Shown here piece by piece: positions 7,927 to 13,883 of a stretch of DNA of 13,883 bases. Position 1 is the first letter of the stretch. Each line of letters begins with the position of its first letter. The translations under genes were made by a program, and so were the position numbers. Under the pieces are notes generated by a model that searched no databases, was not told the DNA's origin, and was given only the letters and a program-made list of their open reading frames with translations. Source of the DNA: Deltaproteobacteria bacterium (GTDB lineage Bacteria > Desulfobacterota > Desulfobacteria > Desulfobacterales > SURF-15); contig JAHEHB010000110.1 in NCBI GenBank assembly GCA_024644775.1, positions 1-13,883 on the forward strand. Direction: 5' to 3'.

Positions 7927-8061
7927 CCAATTCTGTAAATCGTCTTGAAACTTTATAGCGTTTAATCATTAAAGCTTTATTAAAAATATACGAATTATGT
8001 CTAAATAGAAAAAATTTATATCGTGGTGCGAAGCGCCTAAACCATACGGAGATCGAATATT
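7927..8061 (+). promoter_or_regulatory. AT-rich topA leader with palindrome and weak promoter candidate
   Basis: This 135-bp gap is clearly more AT-rich than its flanks, as expected for a promoter region. The best -35/-10 pair I can find is TTGAAA (7945-7950), 17 bp, ATTAAA (7968-7973), with a poor -10. Overlapping it is the perfect palindrome TTTAAT-C-ATTAAA (7961-7973), nearly extended by flanking AGC and GCT, which could be an operator. GGAG (8048-8051) is the likely ribosome site for the topA GTG, ten bases away. Confidence 0.35.
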
Positions 8062-10335
8062 GTGACAAAACCGCTTGTTGTTGTTGAATCACCCACAAAA
8101 GTAAGGACTTTAAAGAAATACCTGGGCAAAGAATACAATATCGCCGCTACGGTGGGACATATAAAAGACCTGCCACAAAAGGAAATCGGTATCGATATCC
8201 AAGAAGGCTTCAAGCCAAAATATCGGACCATTCCCGGTAAAAAGAAAGTGATCACTTCTTTGAAAAAAGCCGCGGATAACGCGATCGATGTTTATCTTGC
8301 ACCGGATCCGGACCGGGAGGGAGAGGCAATTGCCTGGCATACTGCAGAAATCCTCAAGATGAAGGGACGCAAATTTCATCGCGTTTTATTTCATGAGCTT
8401 ACAAAAAATGCCATCTTAAGAGCGATTGCAACCCCTGAAGCGCTTAACCGGGACAAATACGAGGCACAGCAAGCCCGTAGAATTCTCGATCGGTTAGTTG
8501 GTTATCAAATATCTCCCTTGTTGTGGAAAAAAGTGAAAAATGGTTTAAGTGCCGGTCGCGTGCAATCCGTTGCGCTTCGGATTATCTGTGAAAGAGAACG
8601 AGCGATTCAGGCTTTTGACCCGGTGGAATATTGGTCCATAACCGCGCATCTTGAAACCAGTTCACCGCCCCCATTCATTGCAAAACTTGTTAAAAAAGAC
8701 GGCGAAAAGATCACCATCCCAAATGAACAGGCTGCACTGGGGATTTTAGACGAATTGTCAGATGCCCCAATGATCGTGGACCAGGTCCGGAAAAAAACCG
8801 TTAAACGCAACCCGTTCCCCCCGTTTACCACCAGCAAACTTCAGCAGGAATCAATCCGAAAACTTAGATTTTCAGCGCGAAAAACCATGATTCTTGCCCA
8901 GCAGCTTTATGAAGGCGTTGATTTGGGGCCAGGCGAACCCGTAGGACTCATCACTTATATGAGGACCGATTCAACCCGGTTTTCAACAGAGTCTGCCGAT
9001 GAGGCGCAGAAGCTGATTCGAGAAACATTTGGAAATGAATATTCTCTTGAAAAACCGCGGTTTTTTAAGAACAAAAAAAAGGTGCAGGATGCCCATGAAG
9101 CCATTCGCCCCACATCGGTATTCCATACACCGGATAGCATTGCACCGTATCTTACTCAAGAGCAACTGGCCCTGTATCGACTGATCTGGCAACGATTCGT
9201 TTCATCTCAGATGAAAGAAGCCCTTATCGATCAGAATTCGGTTGCAATCAAAGCCGGCCCCTATATGTTTAATGCGAGCGGCTCAACCATAAAATTTCCC
9301 GGTTTTATGAAACTCTACATGACGGTGGATGACGAAATTGAAAACGAAAAACGAAAGGAACGCCTACCGGAACTCACCGAAGGAATGGTTCTAAAACTCA
9401 ATAAATTAGAACCCAAACAGCACTTCACACAACCTCCACCACGATTTTCAGAAGCATCGCTGGTAAAAGAACTTGAAGAAAACGGCATTGGTCGTCCCAG
9501 CACCTACGCAACGATTCTTTCTACCATTCGGCAAAAGGGGTACGTTGATTTGTTAAAAGGCTATTTCAGACCCAGCGAACTGGGATTTATCGTTAACGAC
9601 CAACTCGTTAGTAATTTCCCCGATGTCTTTAATGTCGAGTTTACCGCAAAAATGGAAGAAGAATTGGATCGCATCGAGGCGGCTGAGGCCAAGGCATTTG
9701 AAATTTTAGATCGTTTTTACAATCCGTTCCAAAATGATCTTATTTCAGCAGAAACCGGAATGCTCAGCGTGAAAGGGGTTGGCGTGTTAACCGACCTTAG
9801 CTGCCCCCAATGCAGCAAACCGCTTCATATCAAACTTGGCAAAAATGGACCTTTTCTGGCTTGCAGCGGATATCCGGCGTGCACCTACTCAAGAAATTAC
9901 TCCCGGGACGAAAAGGGCAAGGTTCATCCTGTGGAACCAACAAACGGCGAAATTTCAGACAAGACCTGTGAAAAATGCGGCAAGCCGATGCTTATCAAAC
10001 AAGGAAAATATGGTGAATTTCTTGCTTGTAGTGGATATCCGGACTGTAAGAATACCCTGTCTTTACATTCAAACGGCCCCGGTGAAGATACAGGAGTCAG
10101 CTGTCCGGAGAAAACGTGTGACGGTGCGATTATCCAGAAACGGTCAAAGAGAGGTAAAGTTTTTTACGGTTGCAACCGTTTTCCCGATTGCACGTTTGCC
10201 CTCTGGGATAAACCCGTACCCACATCCTGTCCCAAATGCAGCGCCCCCTTTCTATTGGAAAAGACAACAAAAAAATCCGGAACATTTCTTACCTGTCGTA
10301 CCGAAGGGTGCGGCTTTCGCAAAAACGACGCTTAG
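8062..10335 (+). CDS. topA: DNA topoisomerase I (type IA)
   Basis: TopA relaxes negatively supercoiled DNA by passing one strand through a transient break. The 757-aa product begins with the Toprim domain (LVVVESPTKVRTL) and carries the acidic Toprim motif APDPDREGEAIAWH at 80-93. The type IA core follows with GLSAGRVQSVALR. The active-site Tyr is Tyr299 in GLITYMRTDSTR, and the later core motif ENGIGRPSTYATI is present. The C-terminus has four zinc ribbons whose first cysteines are at about 581, 636, 681 and 723 (CPQC, CEKC, CPEKTC, CPKC); each has its second cysteine pair, as in CSGYPAC, CSGYPDC, CNRFPDC and CRTEGC. The start is GTG at 8062. It converges with trxB with only 16 bp between stop codons and no obvious terminator hairpin between them. 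Confidence 0.97.
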   Translation: MTKPLVVVESPTKVRTLKKYLGKEYNIAATVGHIKDLPQKEIGIDIQEGFKPKYRTIPGKKKVITSLKKAADNAIDVYLAPDPDREGEAIAWHTAEILKMKGRKFHRVLFHELTKNAILRAIATPEALNRDKYEAQQARRILDRLVGYQISPLLWKKVKNGLSAGRVQSVALRIICERERAIQAFDPVEYWSITAHLETSSPPPFIAKLVKKDGEKITIPNEQAALGILDELSDAPMIVDQVRKKTVKRNPFPPFTTSKLQQESIRKLRFSARKTMILAQQLYEGVDLGPGEPVGLITYMRTDSTRFSTESADEAQKLIRETFGNEYSLEKPRFFKNKKKVQDAHEAIRPTSVFHTPDSIAPYLTQEQLALYRLIWQRFVSSQMKEALIDQNSVAIKAGPYMFNASGSTIKFPGFMKLYMTVDDEIENEKRKERLPELTEGMVLKLNKLEPKQHFTQPPPRFSEASLVKELEENGIGRPSTYATILSTIRQKGYVDLLKGYFRPSELGFIVNDQLVSNFPDVFNVEFTAKMEEELDRIEAAEAKAFEILDRFYNPFQNDLISAETGMLSVKGVGVLTDLSCPQCSKPLHIKLGKNGPFLACSGYPACTYSRNYSRDEKGKVHPVEPTNGEISDKTCEKCGKPMLIKQGKYGEFLACSGYPDCKNTLSLHSNGPGEDTGVSCPEKTCDGAIIQKRSKRGKVFYGCNRFPDCTFALWDKPVPTSCPKCSAPFLLEKTTKKSGTFLTCRTEGCGFRKNDA

Positions 10336-10351
10336 AAACGGTTCATTCCGG

Positions 10352-11593
10352 TCACACCTGTTTGAGATATTCTCTTACCATCAGTGCGGCAGTGGTTCCC
10401 TCACCGGCAGCACTCGAAACCTGTTTTGTACTCTTATCGCGGACATCTCCGGCTGCAAAAACTCCAGGGACACTGGTTTCCAGCATGTGAGGATCACGCG
10501 TTTCAAATCCGGCGGGTCTGTTTTCACCATGAATCAGGTCATGTCCGGTGACGATAAATCCCCATTGATCCAGCCGTACACCACTTCCATTTAAAAATAC
10601 CGTGTTTGGCTGTAGCCCGATAAAAATAAACACGCCGTCTGCTATCAACATTTCTCGATCCCCGGTTTGATTGTTTTCGATTCGAAGTTTGGTTAACTTT
10701 GAATCTTTGCCAATAAATTCTTTTACTTCTGTAAACCATCGAACCGTTATCTTTGGGTTTCCAAATACACTATCTTGAATAATCTGAGTTGCCTTAAATT
10801 GGTCTTTGCGAACCAAAATGGTCACGTTCTTGGCAAATTTAGTAAGTAAGAGACTCTCTTCGGCTGCGCTGTTTCCGCCTCCCACTACGGCAACGTGTTT
10901 TCCCCTGTAAAACGGTCCGTCACATGTGGCACAAAAATGAACGCCGGCACCCAGATAATCATTTTCACCCGACACATTCAATCGCTTGTAGTGGCTGCCG
11001 GTGGCAACAATAACAGCACGGGCACTGTATTCTTTTCCATCTCCTGTTCTTATACCATGGTAGTTTTCATTACGATTAATACCGAGCACTTCCTGCGCTT
11101 GGAGCAGCTCTACCCCAAATCTTTCTGCTTGCCGGCGCAGTCTTTTTGAAAAATCGATACCGGCGATTCCCTCGGGAAATCCAGGCATGTTATCCAACTT
11201 TTCGGTTCCAGCCGCCTGTCCACCGAAAGCGGCGCGCTCGATCACGAGTGTATCGATCGCTTCCCGTGCCGTATAGAGAGCAGCAGTTAGACCAGCGGGA
11301 CCGCCTCCCAAAACGATCAAATCGTAGTGATTTCGGCTGGCAGCTGTTTTTAAACCAAGCATTTTTGCCAATTCTGCGTTGGTGGGCTCCACAAGATAAG
11401 TCCCGTCTTCAAAGGTAATAGTAGGAATGATACGCTTCCCATTGTTTGTTTTAATCACAAATGCCTCTGCATCTTTGTCTTCTTCGATATCGATCCAGTT
11501 ATAAGGAATTTGATGTTCACCCAAAAATTGCTTGCTCTGACGACAATCCGGACACCAGTGGGCACCATAGATCGTAATGGTCGGTTTGGCCAT
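10352..11593 (-). CDS. trxB: Thioredoxin reductase with N-terminal glutaredoxin/mycoredoxin-like domain
   Basis: A 413-aa fusion flavoprotein. Residues 1-80 are a glutaredoxin-fold domain with a CPDC active site (YGAHWCPDCRQSK, Cys14 and Cys17), a cis-Pro segment IIPTITF and VEPTNAELAKML. The pattern resembles mycoredoxin/NrdH-type glutaredoxins. Residues 89-413 form a full low-molecular-weight thioredoxin reductase: FAD motif LGGGPAGL, redox-active CATC (Cys221, Cys224) in FCATCDGPFY, NADPH fold VVGGGNSAAEE, VRKDQFKA at the position of the E. coli HRRDGFRA motif, and FAAGDVRD near the end. The start is placed at ATG 11593 because AAGGAG (complement of 11601-11606) lies seven bases upstream; the frame stays open a further 18 codons, into the inverted repeat, but that extension has no support. 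It sits 83 bp downstream of the nitrilase. Likely role: NADPH-driven disulfide reduction through an attached redoxin. Confidence 0.93.
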   Translation of the reverse strand: MAKPTITIYGAHWCPDCRQSKQFLGEHQIPYNWIDIEEDKDAEAFVIKTNNGKRIIPTITFEDGTYLVEPTNAELAKMLGLKTAASRNHYDLIVLGGGPAGLTAALYTAREAIDTLVIERAAFGGQAAGTEKLDNMPGFPEGIAGIDFSKRLRRQAERFGVELLQAQEVLGINRNENYHGIRTGDGKEYSARAVIVATGSHYKRLNVSGENDYLGAGVHFCATCDGPFYRGKHVAVVGGGNSAAEESLLLTKFAKNVTILVRKDQFKATQIIQDSVFGNPKITVRWFTEVKEFIGKDSKLTKLRIENNQTGDREMLIADGVFIFIGLQPNTVFLNGSGVRLDQWGFIVTGHDLIHGENRPAGFETRDPHMLETSVPGVFAAGDVRDKSTKQVSSAAGEGTTAALMVREYLKQV

Positions 11594-11642
11594 GATAAGT
11601 CTCCTTAGGCGCTTGTGAATTGTGTGATAGAAATTATTACCT

Positions 11643-11704
11643 GCCACGAAGACACCAAGACACGAATAACAATCGTTTACTTTGTGTCGTTGTGCCTTTG
11701 TGGC
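11643..11704. repeat. Imperfect 24-bp inverted repeat (REP-like) between nitrilase and trxB
   Basis: The left arm 11643-11666 (starting GCCACGAAGACACC) and right arm 11681-11704 (complement starting GCCACAAAGGCACA) match at 19 of 24 positions, with a 14-nt loop. Two of the mismatches would be G-U pairs in one RNA orientation. GCCACGAAGACAC-type palindromes recall dispersed intergenic repeats I have seen in many bacterial genomes. The right arm overlaps the 3' end of the nitrilase and supplies its last nine codons; the loop carries the stop. Confidence 0.7.
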
Positions 11705-12663
11705 GAATCATTTTTAGTTGAAACCGGTAGTGCCGGTTGTTCGTTTACGATGAGGTGAAAGACATCCGGTCTCGCATAATGCCCCACGGAATCAAAGTCA
11801 TATTTACCCCGAGCGACTTCGCCCATGTCGAGCTCAGCATAGAGAATCCCCTCCTCATCATAAAGAGGTCCTGCGAGTACTTTTCCCAATGGGGAAATAA
11901 TGGTGCTTCCGCCCCTGCAGATAACAACGGGAAAATGATCCAGCTCCTCAAGGTTTTCGAGATCTTTCGGATACATGTCTTTTGTTACAAACTGGTTGCA
12001 CCCCAACACGAAACACCGCCCCTCACAGGCAATGTGCCGGAGTGTTGCCTGCCAGGTGTCGCGAGCATCTGCGGTGGGGGCAAGATAGATTTCTATGCCT
12101 TTACTATACATAGCAGTTCTTGCCAGGGGCATATAGTTTTCCCAGCAGATGAGACCACCGATCTTTCCGAAGCCCGTCTGGATGGCCGTAAGGGTGCTGC
12201 CATCTCCTGAACCCCAAATCAGGCGCTCTGAACCGGTGGGCATCAATTTTCTGTGTTTTCCGAGCAACTGCCCCTCGGGTCCAAAATACGCCAGCGTGCA
12301 ATAGAGGGTTCCCCCGCTAAATTGAGTATCTCGCTCGATGAGTCCGATCGCAATGTGAGTTTTCGTCGATTTGGCGATAATTCCGATTTTTTTTGTCACG
12401 GGTCCCGGGATCTCCACCGAATTTGCCCAATACCGTTGGAATGTTCGCCGGCCTGCCGCACTCCTGCTGCCGACCACCGCACCAAAACTAAGTCCCCTTG
12501 GATAAGCAGGGATAAAGGCTTCAGGAAAAAGGAGTAACCGCGCTCCCTCTGAAGCGGCTTCCTCTGTGAGCTTACATGTCTTTTCAACGGTGGCATCACG
12601 ATTAAAAAGAATGGGAGCCGCCTGAATGACGGCAACCTTTAGATGCGGGAATGAATCATTCAT
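11677..12663 (-). CDS. Nitrilase (carbon-nitrogen hydrolase superfamily, branch 1-like)
   Basis: Nitrilases hydrolyse R-CN to the carboxylic acid and ammonia through a Glu-Lys-Cys triad. All three are visible in the 328-aa product: Glu48 in LLLFPEAFIPAYPRG, Lys139 in KHRKLMPTGSERLIWG and Cys173 in GGLICWENYMPLAR. The second structural Glu (Glu146) is also present. CWENYMP and the SERLIWG block are typical of true nitrilase/cyanide-hydratase enzymes, less so of amidases or NAD-synthetase domains; the natural substrate cannot be read from the sequence. AAGGGG (complement of 12670-12675) precedes the ATG by six bases. The protein is at the short end for aliphatic or aryl nitrilases, with only a short polar tail encoded within the inverted repeat. 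A promoter lies at 12713-12741. It is the first gene of a likely two-gene unit with trxB. Confidence 0.92.
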   Translation of the reverse strand: MNDSFPHLKVAVIQAAPILFNRDATVEKTCKLTEEAASEGARLLLFPEAFIPAYPRGLSFGAVVGSRSAAGRRTFQRYWANSVEIPGPVTKKIGIIAKSTKTHIAIGLIERDTQFSGGTLYCTLAYFGPEGQLLGKHRKLMPTGSERLIWGSGDGSTLTAIQTGFGKIGGLICWENYMPLARTAMYSKGIEIYLAPTADARDTWQATLRHIACEGRCFVLGCNQFVTKDMYPKDLENLEELDHFPVVICRGGSTIISPLGKVLAGPLYDEEGILYAELDMGEVARGKYDFDSVGHYARPDVFHLIVNEQPALPVSTKNDSPQRHNDTK

Positions 12664-12985
12664 TTTGGACCCCTTGTCTGGATTGGCCTATGTACAGGAA
12701 ATGATCTCCAAAAGAATACGGCCACCCCTTGTAAAAGTCAATACGGGTGCGGTTTTCTATATGGCGTAGACCAGAGGATTTAGACACCAGTCGCCTTTGG
12801 TCTTAGATCGTAGCCTCGAAAGATACGGAGATGTGTTGTTGAAATATCGGAGTCGATTTAATAACTCGAACAAAATAAGACAATATTATTGGTATCTTGT
12901 ATTTAATTCACACGGAAAAACTTTATTTTCCTTGAACAGTTTCCGATAAATATTAGAGAAGGAAACAAATGTCAGGACCTAACGG
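12664..12985. other. 322-bp divergent intergenic region (nitrilase / PilZ gene)
   Basis: It holds the nitrilase promoter (12713-12741), a hairpin-capable inverted repeat with AGACCAGAGG (12768-12777) and CCTTTGGTCT (12794-12803; ten pairs including one G-T, 16-nt loop), and, from about 12840 on, an AT-rich segment that probably includes the PilZ gene promoter. I could not place a convincing -35/-10 pair for the + strand gene. No protein-coding ORF of credible length is present apart from the 6-codon mini-ORF at 12969-12989. Confidence 0.6.
12713..12741 (-). promoter_or_regulatory. Predicted sigma70-type promoter for the nitrilase-trxB unit
   Basis: Reading the - strand, TTGACT (complement of 12736-12741, 5 of 6 to consensus) is followed after exactly 17 bp by TATTCT (complement of 12713-12718, 4 of 6). 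Transcription would begin near 12706, about 43 nt before the ATG. The 9-mer ACAAGGGGT occurs in the spacer and again at the ribosome-binding site. Confidence 0.6.
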
Positions 12986-12989
12986 ATGA
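12969..12989 (+). CDS. Possible 6-codon leader ORF overlapping the PilZ gene start
   Basis: ATG at 12969 is preceded by AGAAGGAA (12956-12963) at a good distance and encodes MSGPNG before TGA at 12987-12989. The stop overlaps the PilZ gene ATG as ATGA, the usual form of translational coupling. Its own ribosome site is stronger than that of the PilZ gene (AGGA at 12974-12977). No expression evidence exists; it may be chance. Confidence 0.3.
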   Translation: MSGPNG

Positions 12990-13684
12990 ACTGGAAGGAC
13001 AATCTCATAGAAATAGAGACGACGATCTTAGAGATCCTCGAGGCGTGTCTAAGGGACAATGTTGTTTTTGAAGCTGTGGACATTCAAAATAATTTGTTTA
13101 GCTTTCACCTGGAAGAAATTACCGCTGATGCGCATTCAGGCCAACGAGAAACATTTCCGAAACACACCGCCACGCTCTTGGTTCGATTCAAACCGCTTCA
13201 AAAAGGCGCGGCTGAAATTCGAGCAGACGGCCATTATACGTTCTCATTTCAAATAGAAGGAACCCTCTTTTCGATAAAAGGAACGCTTTTGGGAGTTGAC
13301 CCTGAAAGCCTGCTGTTTACCTACTGTATTGAGAATAGCCTTTATAAACATCAAACCCGACGATCGAACCGTCTCACCATCGAAACTCCGGACTCCCTCT
13401 CAGCGGCCATCGGCAATAAGATATTTCGACTGATTAACATCAGCCTGGGAGGTATTGGGATTTTTGTCGATGAGCAGGATTTATTTCAGATCGGACAAGA
13501 ACTGCCGGTGAAACTCTTTTCGGAAAATCGCGTATCGGAAGCAACCGGCCGCGTTCGACACATCGCACCACTATCTCGTGATGGATTTATCTGCGGGCTC
13601 TCCCTTACGTTTCACAACGAGAAAACGCTTCAACACGTCCAAAAGTTCATCGATCAAACCGCAATACACGAAAATATCCCCTAA
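12986..13684 (+). CDS. PilZ-domain protein (predicted c-di-GMP receptor)
   Basis: PilZ proteins bind cyclic di-GMP and pass the signal to motility, exopolysaccharide or other outputs. The 232-aa product has a C-terminal PilZ domain at about 120-225. The first ligand motif RxxxR is met by RRSNR (Arg125, Arg129), and the second, (D/N)xSxxG, by NISLGG (Asn151, Ser153, Gly156), so binding residues look intact. The N-terminal ~115 residues form a separate beta-rich domain reminiscent of YcgR-type N-domains (RADGHYTFSFQIEGTLFSIKG), but I cannot assign it firmly. No membrane segment is seen, so it is probably cytoplasmic. ATG 12986 overlaps the stop of a 6-codon mini-ORF. No cyclase or phosphodiesterase gene is in the window to indicate its pathway. 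Confidence 0.85.
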   Translation: MNWKDNLIEIETTILEILEACLRDNVVFEAVDIQNNLFSFHLEEITADAHSGQRETFPKHTATLLVRFKPLQKGAAEIRADGHYTFSFQIEGTLFSIKGTLLGVDPESLLFTYCIENSLYKHQTRRSNRLTIETPDSLSAAIGNKIFRLINISLGGIGIFVDEQDLFQIGQELPVKLFSENRVSEATGRVRHIAPLSRDGFICGLSLTFHNEKTLQHVQKFIDQTAIHENIP

Positions 13685-13713
13685 GTAAAAACTCCAAAAA
13701 ACAGAAAAAAAGC

Positions 13714-13742
13714 TTGACACACGGTTATTGTTTGTTTAAAAA
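13714..13742 (+). promoter_or_regulatory. Predicted promoter with consensus -35 and upstream A-tracts
   Basis: A perfect TTGACA (13714-13719) is followed after 17 bp by TAAAAA (13737-13742, 4 of 6). Immediately upstream are three A-tracts (about 13686-13711) that could act as an UP element. Overlapping the -10 is the palindrome TTTAAAAA-TT-TTTTTAAA (13735-13752). It would start transcription near 13749, reading out of the window. Confidence 0.55.
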
Positions 13743-13772
13743 TTTTTTTAAATCGATACGAATGGTTTTAAA

Positions 13773-13865
13773 ATGATCCCTATAGCCGCTCTTACCAACC
13801 TTATTGTCGTCCTCGTAGTGAGTGTTCTTCCCTACTGCGAGGCAAAGGGGTTGATAATGGCCTAA
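13773..13865 (+). CDS. Possible 30-codon hydrophobic small ORF (doubtful)
   Basis: ATG at 13773, just downstream of the predicted promoter, opens a 30-codon frame with a strongly hydrophobic core (TNLIVVLVVSVLP) ending at TAA 13863-13865. No Shine-Dalgarno sequence is visible upstream, and the same DNA carries inverted repeats, so a non-coding RNA or leader is at least as likely. Confidence 0.15.
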   Translation: MIPIAALTNLIVVLVVSVLPYCEAKGLIMA

Positions 13866-13875
13866 ACTAGGGAAG
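13811..13875 (+). ncRNA. Candidate structured RNA element (pseudoknot-capable) at the window edge
   Basis: CCTCGTAGT (13811-13819) pairs with ACTGCGAGG (13834-13842) in nine pairs with one G-U. CTTCCCTA, starting in the loop of that stem (13827-13834), is perfectly complementary to TAGGGAAG (13868-13875), with outer GTG/CAC support. The two stems interlock like an H-type pseudoknot or alternate as a switch. No family is recognised, and the element may continue past the window. Confidence 0.3.
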
Positions 13876-13883
13876 CACGAACA

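Noticed and set aside
7634..8098. 154-codon - strand frame across dprA and the topA leader
   Set aside because: It is antisense to the conserved dprA winged-helix and topA start, with no ribosome site or family resemblance.
10336..10351. Shared terminator between convergent topA and trxB
   Set aside because: The 16-bp gap has no inverted repeat longer than three pairs and no T-run on either strand.
9836..10594. 252-codon + strand frame across the end of topA into trxB
   Set aside because: It overlaps two clearly identified genes in other frames and its product is a low-quality Arg/Thr/Ser-rich sequence without domains.
11737..12210. 157-codon + strand frame antisense to the nitrilase
   Set aside because: The nitrilase on the - strand has a full catalytic triad and good start signals; the antisense frame has no features of its own.
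13853..13875. Resemblance of GATAATG...TAGGGAAG to the 3' end of a TPP riboswitch, or of CTAGGGAAG to part of a cobalamin riboswitch
   Set aside because: The essential CTGAGA element of the TPP class is absent upstream, and the GGTG-type element expected after GGGAA in the cobalamin class is not seen before the window ends. The match is short, so I report only an unassigned structured element.

Overview
The window looks like a chromosomal, mostly housekeeping stretch from a Gram-negative, moderate-GC bacterium. The gene set is an RNase E/G, yajC-secD-secF, a YbgF/CpoB lipoprotein, dprA and topA in a row, with PilZ, nitrilase and glutaredoxin-thioredoxin reductase fusion genes next to it. Protein style and order suggest a deltaproteobacterium (Desulfobacterota, perhaps Desulfobacterales). 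That placement is inference from recall, not a database result. I see no phage, transposase, CRISPR, rRNA or tRNA.

Left and central block (1-10335, all + strand): the 3' half of an RNase G-type gene; a 606-aa membrane-anchored protein with coiled coils and a LysM-like C-terminus; yajC, secD and secF (the accessory SecDF-YajC complex of the Sec translocon), with a good sigma70-type promoter upstream of yajC and a long-range hairpin between yajC and secD; a TPR lipoprotein of the CpoB/YbgF type; dprA (ssDNA and RecA loader); and topA (topoisomerase I), set off by a 135-bp AT-rich leader. SecF carries an unusual hydrophobic insertion that looks like two extra membrane helices.

Right block (10336-12741, - strand): trxB, convergent with topA (16 bp between stops), encodes a glutaredoxin/mycoredoxin-like domain fused to a complete thioredoxin reductase. 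Upstream of it is a nitrilase with an intact Glu-Lys-Cys triad and a well-formed promoter at 12713-12741. The two are probably co-transcribed. An imperfect 24-bp inverted repeat lies between them and supplies the last codons of the nitrilase.

Right end (12742-13883, + strand): after a 322-bp divergent intergenic region comes a PilZ-domain protein (predicted c-di-GMP receptor), preceded by a 6-codon mini-ORF whose stop overlaps its start. The last 200 bp hold no recognisable gene. They do contain A-tracts, a consensus -35 with a plausible -10, and overlapping inverted repeats that could form a pseudoknot, so this may be the start of a structured RNA or a long leader.

No wholly new multi-gene system is evident. 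The points most worth a second look are the SecF insertion, the redoxin-TrxR fusion paired with a nitrilase, the hairpin cluster inside the LysM-like gene, and the structured right end.
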